Part shown: positions 37,151 through 45,988 of the stretch, in pieces
Layout of the letters: every line of letters begins with the position of its first letter
Position numbering within the stretch: position 1 is the first letter of the stretch
From: Mycobacterium sp. PS03-16
GTDB lineage: Bacteria > Actinomycetota > Actinomycetes > Mycobacteriales > Mycobacteriaceae
Length of the DNA: 64,000 bases
Assembly: GCF_004570325.1 (NCBI RefSeq)
Contig: NZ_SPQO01000004.1
Location: forward strand, 1 to 64,000
Reading direction: 5' to 3'
Notes under the pieces: generated by a model
What the model was told of the DNA's origin: nothing
Seen by the model: the letters and a program-made list of their open reading frames with translations, nothing else
Databases searched by the model: none
Translations under genes and position numbers: made by a program

Positions 37151-37537
37151 ATGTCGCGGTCATCTCACGCCATACGAACCACACTGATTGCGGCCATGGG
37201 CGCCGCCGGCTTGCTCCTGGGAGGCGCCTCTCCGGCGTCCGCTCAACCCGCTCCGCCTCCTCCGCCGCCGCCCGGGTGTACGGCGGGTGACCTGGCCCAG
37301 GCGTCGGGCACGGTCGGGACGGCGATGGCGGGTTACCTGTTCACCCATCCGGAGGTCAACAACTTCTTCACCAGCCTGCGCGGGCTGCCCAACGAAGAGG
37401 TCCGCGGCAGAGTGCAGGACTACATGACCGCCAACCGCCAGGTCGAGGCGGAGATCAACGGGATCCGCCAGCCGCTGACCGAGCTGCGGAGTCGGTGCGA
37501 TGCGCCCGCGCCGGCGGGACCGCTCGGCCCGCCGTGA
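37151..37537 (+). CDS. Secreted hemophore-related (Rv0203-like) protein
   Basis: Protein of 128 residues with a cleavable signal (AIRTTLIAAMGAAGLLLGGASPASA) followed by a Pro run and a small helical domain bounded by two Cys (CTAGDLAQASGTVGTAMAGYL ... LRSRC). This is the mycobacterial hemophore-related fold; some members carry heme outside the cell. The heme ligand cannot be assigned from sequence alone. Confidence 0.8.
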   Translation: MSRSSHAIRTTLIAAMGAAGLLLGGASPASAQPAPPPPPPPGCTAGDLAQASGTVGTAMAGYLFTHPEVNNFFTSLRGLPNEEVRGRVQDYMTANRQVEAEINGIRQPLTELRSRCDAPAPAGPLGPP

Positions 37538-37582
37538 CGTCCGCGTTTCGCGGGTCAGCGCCCGCGGTGAGGAAGTGACACG

Positions 37583-37879
37583 ATGAATATCCGGACACGG
37601 ACACTTGCCGCCGCGGCGGCCAGTGTCTTTGCGTTCGTGGCGATCCCGGGTGCAGTTCTCATCATTCAGCCGCCCGGTGTCGCCGACGCCGACGTGTGTG
37701 CCAGCGTCGGCCGCCGCGTGTCGGTGAGTGGGTGCGCCAATATCGCCGATGCGGTGGCGCCGTATGTTCCACCGCCGGCGTATTACGCTCCCATGCCGTA
37801 TGACCCACCGCCCCCGCCGAATGTCAGCGGATGCGTCAGCTACAACGGCAGATGGGTGAATGCGGGCGGGTGCAACTAG
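37583..37879 (+). CDS. Small secreted Pro/Tyr-rich protein
   Basis: Protein of 98 residues with a signal peptide (RTLAAAAASVFAFVAIPGAVLII). The mature part has four Cys (VCASVGRR ... SGCANI, SGCVSY ... GGCN) and a Pro/Tyr linker (APYVPPPAYYAPMPYDPPPPP). The Cys pattern suggests two small disulfide loops. It lies 45 bases after the hemophore-like gene and may share its transcript. The function is unknown. Confidence 0.7.
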   Translation: MNIRTRTLAAAAASVFAFVAIPGAVLIIQPPGVADADVCASVGRRVSVSGCANIADAVAPYVPPPAYYAPMPYDPPPPPNVSGCVSYNGRWVNAGGCN

Positions 37880-37960
37880 GTGCGGCTGACCCAGTTGCCC
37901 GCGGCCTTGGCATGACCTCGGCGAATCCCTTGCCGACACGTCGTACGCCCGTGGCGGCCG

Positions 37961-38839
37961 TCATGTCCAGGCGCGGTCACGCCAGCGCCAGGCGCTGTCG
38001 CGCAAGAACTCCTCCAGGCGGCGTGGCGGGCGGCCGAGCAGTCGGTGCACGTCGTCGGTGATCGGCTGATTCCGACCCATGCGCGTCAGCGTGTAGACAC
38101 CCGACATGAATCCGATGCTGTCCCAGCCGACACCCCGCTTCCGCAGTCGGCGCGCGAAGTTGAGCAGAGATGGGTCGGTGTACCGCACCGGTCGCCCCAG
38201 CGCATCGGTGAGCGCCGCGGCCACCTCAACCATGCTCAGCGCCTCCGAACCGGTCAGGTGGTAGACGGCATTCTGATGGCCTTCCGGCTGCTGAAGTACC
38301 GACGCGGCCACCTCGGCGGCATCCCGCGCGTCGATGAACGTGGTCCGACCGCGACCGGCCGGAATGAACAGTTCACCGCGGTCGGCGATGTCGACGCCGT
38401 GGGTGGAGACAGAGCGGTGCAGATTCTGCATGAAGAAGCTGCACCGCAGAATGGTCGTGGCCATGCCGCTGTCCCGCAGCGTGGCCTCCACCGTGGAGTG
38501 CGGGATGAAGCGCACCCGGTCGGCGCCGAACACCGAAACATAGACGACGCGCGAGCATCCCGCCCGTTGCGCGGCGTGTGCGAACGGCACGATCGCGTCG
38601 CGGGCGGCCTTGTTGCCGGGCAGCGGGAACAACAGGAACAACGTCGTCACCCCGGCCAACGCCGGTCCCCAGCTCGACCGCTCGAAGAAGTCGAGCGACA
38701 CCACCTCGGCCGAGGTGCCCCGCGCCCGCAACGTATCCGGATGCCTACTCCCGATGCGCCACGCGAGGTCGGGGACGGCGTTGAGAAGGTCGACCAGCTC
38801 CGTGCCCACGTTGCCCGTGGGGCCGGTGATCAGCAGCAA
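37961..38839 (-). CDS. NmrA/SDR-type NAD(P)-binding protein
   Basis: Protein of about 292 residues starting LLLITGPTGNVGTELVDLL, the atypical-SDR dinucleotide motif. Later FIDARDAAEVAASVL and VYHLTGSEALSMVEVAAAL mark it as NmrA/NAD(P)H-binding family. The likely start is a TTG at 38839, 4 bases after the R2lox stop; no ATG or GTG is near. Such proteins act as redox sensors or reductases. It ends the TetR-R2lox operon. Confidence 0.82.
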   Translation of the reverse strand: MLLITGPTGNVGTELVDLLNAVPDLAWRIGSRHPDTLRARGTSAEVVSLDFFERSSWGPALAGVTTLFLLFPLPGNKAARDAIVPFAHAAQRAGCSRVVYVSVFGADRVRFIPHSTVEATLRDSGMATTILRCSFFMQNLHRSVSTHGVDIADRGELFIPAGRGRTTFIDARDAAEVAASVLQQPEGHQNAVYHLTGSEALSMVEVAAALTDALGRPVRYTDPSLLNFARRLRKRGVGWDSIGFMSGVYTLTRMGRNQPITDDVHRLLGRPPRRLEEFLRDSAWRWRDRAWT

Positions 38840-38843
38840 CGGG

Positions 38844-39782
38844 TCACGCCGAGGCGGCCAGCGCCTGCCGGTCCTCGTCGGCGAAGGTGTCCTCCAGCTG
38901 CAGCGGCGTGTAGTCGACGTCGATCTCGCCCAGCGGGCGGCCCCGTGCGCTGCTGATCGTGCCGAACCGCCGCATGCCCTTGTCGGCGGCGTACTGCTGG
39001 AACTCATCCATCGACAGCCCGAACGGAATCTCCTCGTACAGCGCGAACGCGTCCTCGGTGTTCTTCAGCGCCAACGGGATCAGCTCGTTCATCCGGGTCT
39101 CGAACACCGACCAGTTGGCGTCGTCCGCGGCGACGTGCCTGCGGCAGGTGAACGTGCCCCACGCCATGTGGCGCCGCTCGTCGTCCCCGATGCGCCGCAC
39201 CAGCTCCTGCATACCGGGCAGGATCCCGCGATCCACGCAGATGCGGTGCCACGCATAGTATCCCGTCAACGCCATCATGCCCTCGATGACGTGGTTGTAG
39301 GTCACCGACGCACGCACCTGCGCGGCCGGCGACGGATCGCCGGCCAGCGCGTCGAGTGATGCGGGCAGCTCTTCGTAGAACATCTGCCGGTAGGCCGGCA
39401 GGTCGTCGAGGTATCCCTGCAGATCGCCGGTGATCCCCACCGCGTCGAGCCACATCCGGAACACCTGCGTGTGCTTGGCCTCCTCGAAGGCGAACTGCGT
39501 CAGGTACATCTCGTCGCCGAGCCGCCCCTCGGCCCGCATCGCCGCCATGAACGGCTGAATGTCCTGAGTCACCGCCTCCTCACCGGCGATGAACTCGGCG
39601 CACAGCCGGGTGGCCCAGTCCCGCTCCAGCTCCGACAGCGACTCCCAGTCGGCCCGGTCGCGGGAGAAGTCGATGTCCGCGGGGTTCCAGAACTTCGCGT
39701 TCCCCCCGGCGAACAGCTTGAGCGGCAGGCTGTCCCAGTTGAGTCCGCCGGCGGCCAGCGAGTCCGATCGTGTCCTAGTCAT
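38844..39782 (-). CDS. R2-like ligand-binding oxidase (R2lox)
   Basis: Protein of 312 residues, very close to M. tuberculosis Rv0233. Ferritin-fold metal ligands are visible as [26 protein letters not shown] and [15 protein letters not shown]2lox proteins carry a heterodinuclear Mn/Fe site and a Val-Tyr ether crosslink, and oxidise an unknown hydrophobic ligand. They are annotated nrdB-like but are not ribonucleotide reductase. The start ATG overlaps the TetR gene by 8 bases, as in the Rv0232-Rv0233 pair. Confidence 0.94.
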   Translation of the reverse strand: MTRTRSDSLAAGGLNWDSLPLKLFAGGNAKFWNPADIDFSRDRADWESLSELERDWATRLCAEFIAGEEAVTQDIQPFMAAMRAEGRLGDEMYLTQFAFEEAKHTQVFRMWLDAVGITGDLQGYLDDLPAYRQMFYEELPASLDALAGDPSPAAQVRASVTYNHVIEGMMALTGYYAWHRICVDRGILPGMQELVRRIGDDERRHMAWGTFTCRRHVAADDANWSVFETRMNELIPLALKNTEDAFALYEEIPFGLSMDEFQQYAADKGMRRFGTISSARGRPLGEIDVDYTPLQLEDTFADEDRQALAASA

Positions 39783-40470
39783 GGGTGAGCACTCCTTCTG
39801 TCGTCGTGGGGCTGACGGGTGGTGGGGCGGGCGGCGAGAATGCCGCCGCGAGTACGGCGATGTAGCGGCGGATCACCAGCGCCGGCTGGTCGGGCGACAG
39901 TTCGTCGAGCCCGAGCACGGGGTCCATCCCCCGCACGTATGGCGCCAGCGCGAGGTGGGGCAGGATCATCAGCAGCAGCGACAGCAGGGCGTCGGTGTCC
40001 GCGTCGGCGCGCAGGTCGCCGCGGGTGCGCGCGGTCTGCACGAGGGGCCGCAGCACCTCGAGGTAGTGGCGGTAAACGACGGCCCGCACGCTGACCCGGG
40101 GTTCGGTGTCGACCTCGAAGCTGGCGGCGGCGTGCAAGGCCCGCTCGCGGGGATGGTCGGCGAAGTAGGCGACCCAGGCGTCGAGCAGATCGGTGAGGAA
40201 CCCGAAGAACTCCCGGTCGGGGCCGAGGTCGCGGATCCGCTCCTCCATATAGGCGCGAACGCGTTGACTCGCCACGTCGGTGACGAAGGCGTAGAGATCG
40301 CGCTTGTCGGCGAAGTACTGGAACAGGCTGCCCTTGGCCACGCCGGCGCGGCGGGCGATGACGTTGAGGCTGCCCCGCGAGAAACCGTGCGCGGCGAACT
40401 CCGACTCCGCGGCCGCCAGCACCGCGGCGCGGCGTTCCCCGTCGAGACGAGACCACGTCACCGTCGGCAT
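39775..40470 (-). CDS. TetR-family regulator upstream of R2lox
   Basis: Protein of 231 residues. The N-terminal HTH has the TetR pattern [48 protein letters not shown]. The remainder is an all-helical ligand domain ending in a Pro-rich tail. It matches Rv0232. Overlap with the R2lox gene and the small gap upstream (TATGACCACTGGTCATATT palindrome at 40494-40512) suggest autoregulation of the operon. Confidence 0.9.
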   Translation of the reverse strand: MPTVTWSRLDGERRAAVLAAAESEFAAHGFSRGSLNVIARRAGVAKGSLFQYFADKRDLYAFVTDVASQRVRAYMEERIRDLGPDREFFGFLTDLLDAWVAYFADHPRERALHAAASFEVDTEPRVSVRAVVYRHYLEVLRPLVQTARTRGDLRADADTDALLSLLLMILPHLALAPYVRGMDPVLGLDELSPDQPALVIRRYIAVLAAAFSPPAPPPVSPTTTEGVLTHD

Positions 40471-40493
40471 GGATGCCTCCTCCGGGGCGGTTA

Positions 40494-40512
40494 TGACCAC
40501 TGGTCATATTAC
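40494..40512. promoter_or_regulatory. TetR operator candidate
   Basis: The palindrome ATGACCAGTGGTCAT-type sequence (TATGACCACTGGTCATATT on this strand) lies 24 bases upstream of the TetR start. It is a near-perfect inverted repeat of AATATGACCAGTGGTCATA, the size and shape of a TetR site. Confidence 0.6.
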
Positions 40513-40595
40513 TGTGAGCCACCTCACAGTCAAGTGTCGAGCTGAAACGAGACAGGCCAGGACCGGAGTCCTGGCCTGCCGTCGTCGATGTCGGG

Positions 40596-41237
40596 TCAGG
40601 TGGTCGCTTCCCCCATCGCCGCCCGGCGATCCGCCTCGGAGAACGCCGCGGGCTCGCGGCGCCGCATCCGCCCGACCATGTCGCGGGCTATGTCGGTGAC
40701 CGCCCGGGTGGCGTCGTAGTCGGCGTCGTCGTAGGTGATCGAGGTGGCCTCGGCGATCCCCATCCGCCCGCCGACGTGGACGGCGTCCATGTTCGCGCCG
40801 ATGAAGACGAACTGCCACTGCCACTGGTCGCGCTGTTGGGTGATCAGTGTGCGCACCGCCGACCACGTCCACTCGTGGCTGGCGTTCTCCATCCCGTCGG
40901 TCATGATCAGGCAGATCACCTGGCCGGGCCGCCGCTCCTCGGGCAGCCCCGCCAGGTGCGCGCCCACTTCGGTGATGAACTTGCCGGCGGCGTCGAGCAG
41001 CGCGGTCCGTCCGCGCGGCTCGACGACGAACTCGGGCACGTCGGCGATCGGGACGCACTCATACAGGCGTTCGTAGACGGTGTCGAACTGGGCCAGGGTC
41101 AGATAGCACTCACCCGGCAGCCCCCGCTGCTCGTTGATCAGTTCGCGCCACCCGTCCTCGGTGGCCTGTTTCGACGTCTGCATCGACCCCGAGCGGTCGA
41201 GCAGGGCAGCAAGCAGAGTGACATCCGGATTCGTCAT
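40596..41237 (-). CDS. VWA-domain protein
   Basis: Protein of 213 residues consisting of one von Willebrand A domain. The MIDAS metal motif is LLDRSGSMQTSK near the N-terminus, followed by the second MIDAS Thr region and LIMTDGMENAS. No signal peptide or membrane helix is seen. VWA proteins of this type bind a partner through the metal ion, often an ATPase, but no such partner is adjacent. It starts with a GGAGGT ribosome site. The 240 bases upstream hold no gene. Confidence 0.85.
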   Translation of the reverse strand: MTNPDVTLLAALLDRSGSMQTSKQATEDGWRELINEQRGLPGECYLTLAQFDTVYERLYECVPIADVPEFVVEPRGRTALLDAAGKFITEVGAHLAGLPEERRPGQVICLIMTDGMENASHEWTWSAVRTLITQQRDQWQWQFVFIGANMDAVHVGGRMGIAEATSITYDDADYDATRAVTDIARDMVGRMRRREPAAFSEADRRAAMGEATT

Positions 41238-41477
41238 GGGACCTCCCGCGGTGGACGACGTTGCTGAGGGGTCCGGCTTCGTGGGCGAGGGGGCCAGGGT
41301 CGGCCATCATGGGGCCGCCGTTGCTCGATACCGCCACCGGCATCGCGGTGCTGTGCGGCCCCGCGACGATGAGGTGCGCCGCTGTCGAGACGCGAACGCA
41401 ACCCCAATTATAGCTGCTGAGAGGCGTTTTCGCTGTTCTCGGGCCAGATCGACCGCCGGAACCTAGGGTGATCGACC

Positions 41478-41861
41478 ATGCCGATCGATCACGCCGGGCT
41501 CGCCGCAGGCAGCATCCGACTCGCCTCAGGCGTCTGGTTTCTCGTCGACCCCGTCCGCGCCGACCGGCTGTGGGGCGGCCGCGACGAGCCCGTCGGCGCC
41601 GCCCGGCTCCTGCTGCGGAGCATGGGTTACCGGGACGCGCTGATCGGCGGCCTGCTCACCGTGGCGGCGCTGCGCGGCCGTGACACCCGAGGGTGGTTCC
41701 TGGCCTCGGGTGGCGCCGACGCGGCGGACCTGCTCGGAGGCCTGGACGCCCATCACGACATGACGCGCGGGCAGCGCGTCATCGGCCTCGGCGGGGCAGT
41801 CGTAGGCATCGCGGTGGGCTTGTGGGGCGCGACCAGGAGGCGCGCCGCCGAGCGCGACTAG
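41478..41861 (+). CDS. Small membrane protein
   Basis: Protein of 127 residues with about three hydrophobic helices ([42 protein letters not shown]). It resembles DUF4267-like mycobacterial membrane proteins. Convergent with nagE; the stops overlap. Role unknown. Confidence 0.65.
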   Translation: MPIDHAGLAAGSIRLASGVWFLVDPVRADRLWGGRDEPVGAARLLLRSMGYRDALIGGLLTVAALRGRDTRGWFLASGGADAADLLGGLDAHHDMTRGQRVIGLGGAVVGIAVGLWGATRRRAAERD

Positions 41862-43444
41862 AGGGCGTCGCGGATGTCGTTCTTGAGCGCCTCGGAGTCG
41901 GTGCCGAACACCGCCTGAACGTTGTTGCCGACCTCCAGCACCCCGGCGGCGCCCAGGCTCTTGAGCCTGGCCTGATCGACCTTGCCCTTGTCGGCGACCT
42001 CCATGCGCAGTCGGGTGATGCACGCGTCGACGTTGACGAGGTTCTCCCGTCCGCCGAACGCCTCGATGATCTGCTCGGTGCGGCTCTGTGCGGGAGCGGG
42101 CGCGGTGGCCGTTGCGGTTGTGGGGGCGGTGCCAGGTCCGGCCGTCACGGCGGTCGCCGACTCCGCACCCTCGCCGAGATTGGCGCGCTGCTCGGCCTCG
42201 AACTCCGCCTCCGGCTCGCGGCCCGGCGTACGCATGTTCCAGCGCGTGATCGCGAACCGGAACAGCAGGTAGTACACGACGAAGAACACCAGGCCCATCG
42301 CGATCAGCAGCGGGATGTTCTTGGCCGCCGGCGCGGTGCCGTACAGCAGTAGGTCGATCAACCCCGCGGAGAACGAGAACCCGAGGTGGATGTCGAGCGC
42401 GTAGGCGATCGCCAGCGACAGGCCCGTCAGCACCGCGTGGATGACGTAGAGCGGGAACGCGACGAACATGAATGCGAACTCCAGCGGTTCGGTGACACCG
42501 GTGAGGAACGCCGTGAGCGCCGCCGCCGAGAGGATGCCCACGGCCAGCTTGCGCTGCCTCTTGTTCGCGACGTGGATCATCGCCAGGGCGGCGGCGGGCA
42601 GGCCGAACATGAGGATCGGGTAGAAGCCCGACGTCAGGTGGCCGCCGGTCGGATCGCCCGCCGCGAACCGGGTGAGCTCACCGGTGACGACCTCGCCGCC
42701 GGGGGTCTGGTAGTCGCCGTAGATGAACCAGATGTAGGAGTTCGGGATGTGGTGCAGGCCAAGCGGGATCAGCATGCGGTTGGCGAAGCCGTAGACGAAG
42801 GCGCCCAGCGCACCCGCGCCGCCGATGAACTCGCCCAGGCCGGTCAGCGCGATGTCGAAGATCGGGTAGAAGTAGCTCATCGCGAAGGCGAGGAACAGGC
42901 TGGCCAGCGACACCACGATGGGCACGAATCGCCGCCCGCCGAAGAAGCCGAGATACGACGGCAACTGGATGGTGTGGTACCGGTCGTAGAGCCACCCGGT
43001 CAGCAGGCCCACCACGATGCCGGCGAACACGCTGTAGTTGATCTGTGCCTGTTCCCCGGCCTTGTCGAGCTCGCCGGCCAGCACGATCGGCGACATCGTG
43101 GTGAACACCGCGTCCACCACCAGGTAGCCGACGACGGCGGCCAGCGCGGTCGACCCGTCGGCCTTCTTCGCGAACCCGATCGCCACACCGACGGCGAACA
43201 GCAGGGGCAGATTCGCGAACAGCGCGTCCCCGGCGGCGCTCATCGCCTTGAAGAACGCCCCGATGACGGGCGCCTCGATGCGGCCGAGCAGGTCGGGCTG
43301 GCCCAGCCGGAGCAGGATGCCCGCCGCGGGCAGCACCGCGATCGGCAGCATGAGGCTCTTGCCGAGCCGCTGCAGCTGCGCGAACCCCGGGATCCGCAGA
43401 CCCGATTTCGCGCTTGTGCGTTCGGAATTCGCCGTATCGCTCAT
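41858..43444 (-). CDS. nagE: PTS N-acetylglucosamine transporter IIBC
   Basis: Protein of 528 residues. The N-terminal EIIC part has about ten membrane helices ([67 protein letters not shown]). The Ala/Pro/Thr linker (~420-455) leads to an EIIB domain with the phospho-Cys in [15 protein letters not shown]. This imports and phosphorylates N-acetylglucosamine (or glucosamine). I chose the ATG at 43444 (MSDTANSE). The gene is divergent from the IIA-nagB-nagA operon, so the regulatory sites are in the 124-base gap. Confidence 0.9.
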   Translation of the reverse strand: MSDTANSERTSAKSGLRIPGFAQLQRLGKSLMLPIAVLPAAGILLRLGQPDLLGRIEAPVIGAFFKAMSAAGDALFANLPLLFAVGVAIGFAKKADGSTALAAVVGYLVVDAVFTTMSPIVLAGELDKAGEQAQINYSVFAGIVVGLLTGWLYDRYHTIQLPSYLGFFGGRRFVPIVVSLASLFLAFAMSYFYPIFDIALTGLGEFIGGAGALGAFVYGFANRMLIPLGLHHIPNSYIWFIYGDYQTPGGEVVTGELTRFAAGDPTGGHLTSGFYPILMFGLPAAALAMIHVANKRQRKLAVGILSAAALTAFLTGVTEPLEFAFMFVAFPLYVIHAVLTGLSLAIAYALDIHLGFSFSAGLIDLLLYGTAPAAKNIPLLIAMGLVFFVVYYLLFRFAITRWNMRTPGREPEAEFEAEQRANLGEGAESATAVTAGPGTAPTTATATAPAPAQSRTEQIIEAFGGRENLVNVDACITRLRMEVADKGKVDQARLKSLGAAGVLEVGNNVQAVFGTDSEALKNDIRDAL

Positions 43445-43568
43445 CGCCAGCCGCCTTCCCCGCGGCACCCTTGCCGCCGCCGAAGCTGTGCGGAAGCTTA
43501 GACCAGAACCGGTGAACGGAAGGCCGTCACGCTCGTATTGTTGGTGACCGGAGACAAAGGAGTGATCA

Positions 43569-44039
43569 GTGAGCATGACGCCCGTCCTCGCCCCGGTCGG
43601 GGGGCGTGCAGTGGCCCTGCACAACGTGCCCGATCCTGTGTTCTCGCAGGGGATGGTGGGCTACGGCGCCGCCGTGGACCCGGCCCGCACGGTGGTCGAC
43701 GCCGTCGCTCCGGTCAGCGGGAAACTGCTCAAACTGCTGCCGCACGCATTCGTCGTCCTCACCGCGGACAACGTGGGCGTGCTGGTGCACCTGGGCATCG
43801 ACACCGTGCAGCTGGGCGGCGAGGGCTTCACCGCCCACGCCAACCAGGGTGACGACGTCACCGCCGGCCAGTTGATCATCACCTACGACGTGGCCGCGGT
43901 CGAGGCCAAGGGGCTCAACCCCATCGTGCCCGTGGTGGTGATGGACGAGCGCGAGCCCGGCAACGTCACCCCCGCCGAGGCCGTCGATGCCGGCGCCCAG
44001 ATCGACACCGGCGCAACGCTGTTCACCGCCACCAAGTAA
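43569..44039 (+). CDS. PTS glucose-type IIA protein
   Basis: Protein of 156 residues, Crr-like. Phosphorylated His lies in [13 protein letters not shown], and the other conserved His is missing the usual flanking form but [19 protein letters not shown] matches the family start. It takes phosphate from HPr and passes it to the IIB domain of NagE. The stop overlaps the ATG of nagB (TAATG). The GTG start at 43569 follows GGAGTGATCA. Confidence 0.88.
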   Translation: MSMTPVLAPVGGRAVALHNVPDPVFSQGMVGYGAAVDPARTVVDAVAPVSGKLLKLLPHAFVVLTADNVGVLVHLGIDTVQLGGEGFTAHANQGDDVTAGQLIITYDVAAVEAKGLNPIVPVVVMDEREPGNVTPAEAVDAGAQIDTGATLFTATK

Positions 44040-44824
44040 TGGAGGTCATCATCCTGGGCGACACCGCCCAGATCGGCGCCGTCGCGGCCGACGCGATCGA
44101 ATCGCTGCTGCACCGCACCTCCGACGCCGTCATCGGCCTGGCGACCGGCTCCTCCCCGCTGACGATCTACGACGAACTCGCCGCCCGCCACGCCGCCGGA
44201 ACCCTGTCGTTCGCGCGGGCCCGTGGATTCACGCTCGACGAGTACGTGGGGCTGGCGACCGAGCACCCCGAGCGCTACCGCAACGTCATCGACAAGGTGT
44301 TCGTGTCCCGGGTCGACTTCGCCGAGGGGGCCGTGCAGAGTCCCGATGGCGTCGCCGCCGACATCCCCGCCGCCTGCGCGGCCTACGAGGCCGCCATTCG
44401 CGACGCCGGCGGCGTCGACGTGCAGATCCTCGGCATCGGCACCGACGGGCACATCGCGTTCAACGAGCCCGGCTCCTCGTTGGCGTCGCGCACCCGGATC
44501 AAGACGCTCACCCGCCAGACCCGTATCGACAACGCCCGGTTCTTCGGTGGCGACATCGACGCGGTGCCCACCCACTGCCTCACACAGGGGCTCGGCACCA
44601 TCATGGAGGCGCGGCACGTGATCCTGGTGGCCACCGGCCGGGGCAAGGCCGAAGCGGTGCACCACCTGGTCGAGGGGTCGGTCAGCGCGCTGTGGCCGGC
44701 GACCATCCTGCAGCACCATCCGCACGTGACGGTGCTGCTCGACGAGGCCGCGGCCGGCCGGCTGCAGCTGATCGACTACTACCGCGAGACCTACCGCGCC
44801 AAACCGCAGTGGCAGGGCATCTGA
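44039..44824 (+). CDS. nagB: Glucosamine-6-phosphate deaminase
   Basis: Protein of 261 residues that converts glucosamine-6-phosphate to fructose-6-phosphate and ammonia. Family motifs are LATGSSPLTIYDEL, FTLDEYVGL (catalytic Asp), GIGTDGHIAFNEPGSS (with the active-site His) and LVATGRGKAEAV. It overlaps the IIA gene by one base, and nagA follows directly with no gap. Confidence 0.94.
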   Translation: MEVIILGDTAQIGAVAADAIESLLHRTSDAVIGLATGSSPLTIYDELAARHAAGTLSFARARGFTLDEYVGLATEHPERYRNVIDKVFVSRVDFAEGAVQSPDGVAADIPAACAAYEAAIRDAGGVDVQILGIGTDGHIAFNEPGSSLASRTRIKTLTRQTRIDNARFFGGDIDAVPTHCLTQGLGTIMEARHVILVATGRGKAEAVHHLVEGSVSALWPATILQHHPHVTVLLDEAAAGRLQLIDYYRETYRAKPQWQGI

Positions 44825-45961
44825 GTGCTGCTGACCGCCGATGCCGTCGTCACCGACCGCAACGTCTTGCGGCCCGGGTGGATCGAGACGTCCGGGCCCA
44901 CCGTCACCGCCGTGGGCCCCGGCGCGCCACCCCGGCGCGCGGACCATGCGTTGGGTGCGGTCACGCTGGCGGCCGGGTTCGTCGACACCCACGTGCACGG
45001 CGGGGGAGGGGCCAGCTTCACCATTCCCGGTGAGGCCGCCGGCGCCGTCGCCCTGCACCGCCGCCACGGCAGCACCTCGATGATCGCGTCACTGGTCACC
45101 GCGGCACCGGACGATCTGCTCGCACAGGTCACCGCGCTGGCGGGCGACGTGCGCGCCGGGCGGATCGACGGTATCCACCTCGAAGGGCCGTGGCTGGCGA
45201 CCACCCGCTGCGGTGCCCACCAACCCACGCTGATGCGGGATCCCGACCCGGCCGAGATCGGCCGGCTGCTGCACGCCGCCGACGGCGCCATCCGCATGGT
45301 GACGCTGGCGCCCGAACGTGACGGTGCGCCGGCGGCGCTCCGCCAGTTGACCGAAGCCGGTGTCGTGGTCGCGGTCGGGCACACCGAGGCGACCTACGAG
45401 CAGACCCGGGCGGCGATCGCCGCCGGCGCCACGGTGGGCACCCATTTGTTCAACGCGATGCGGCCGATCGACCGCCGCGAACCCGGGCCCGTCATCGCGC
45501 TGCTCGAAGATCCGCGGGTGACCGTCGAGTTGATCACCGACGGCGTGCACGTCGACCCGGCGATCTACCGGCACGTGACCCGCAGCGTCGGTGCCGACCG
45601 GGTGTCGCTGATCACCGACGCGATGTCGGCGGCGGGGGTGGCCGATGGGGTGTACCGGCTCGGCCCGATCGACGTCGACGTCGTCGGCGGCGTCGCCCGG
45701 GTGGCCGGGACCGACACCATTGCCGGCAGCACGGCGACGATGGACCACGTGGTCCGATTCGCGGTCGCCCACTGCGGTCTGCCGGGGGACGAGGCGTTGC
45801 TGCTCGCGGTGCGGCAGGCGTCGGTCAATCCGGCGCGGGCGCTCGGACTGCCGCCGCACGGAGCCGTCGTGGGCGCGCGGGCAGACCTCGTGGTGCTCGA
45901 CGGGAACCTGCGGGTCAGCGGGGTTCTGCGCCGGGGTGGCTGGGAGGCGACGCCCGGGTAG
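44825..45961 (+). CDS. nagA: N-acetylglucosamine-6-phosphate deacetylase
   Basis: Amidohydrolase of 378 residues. Metal and active-site motifs are DTHVHGGGG, GIHLEGPWL, VGHTEATYEQ, GTHLFNAM and LITDAMSAAG. It removes acetate from GlcNAc-6-P, giving the substrate of NagB. The GTG start abuts the nagB stop. Together with nagE and the IIA gene this is a complete uptake and breakdown route for GlcNAc, useful when recycling cell wall or chitin. Confidence 0.92.
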   Translation: MLLTADAVVTDRNVLRPGWIETSGPTVTAVGPGAPPRRADHALGAVTLAAGFVDTHVHGGGGASFTIPGEAAGAVALHRRHGSTSMIASLVTAAPDDLLAQVTALAGDVRAGRIDGIHLEGPWLATTRCGAHQPTLMRDPDPAEIGRLLHAADGAIRMVTLAPERDGAPAALRQLTEAGVVVAVGHTEATYEQTRAAIAAGATVGTHLFNAMRPIDRREPGPVIALLEDPRVTVELITDGVHVDPAIYRHVTRSVGADRVSLITDAMSAAGVADGVYRLGPIDVDVVGGVARVAGTDTIAGSTATMDHVVRFAVAHCGLPGDEALLLAVRQASVNPARALGLPPHGAVVGARADLVVLDGNLRVSGVLRRGGWEATPG

Positions 45962-45988
45962 TGCGTGCGCACCGCGGCGCGGACCGCG

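Noticed and set aside
38844..39782. Ribonucleotide reductase small subunit
   Set aside because: The sequence follows Rv0233-type R2lox closely and there is no large subunit nearby.
42386..43501. Long plus-strand ORF (371 residues) opposite nagE
   Set aside because: It is antisense to a clear PTS IIBC gene and consists of charged low-complexity peptide typical of high-GC shadow frames.
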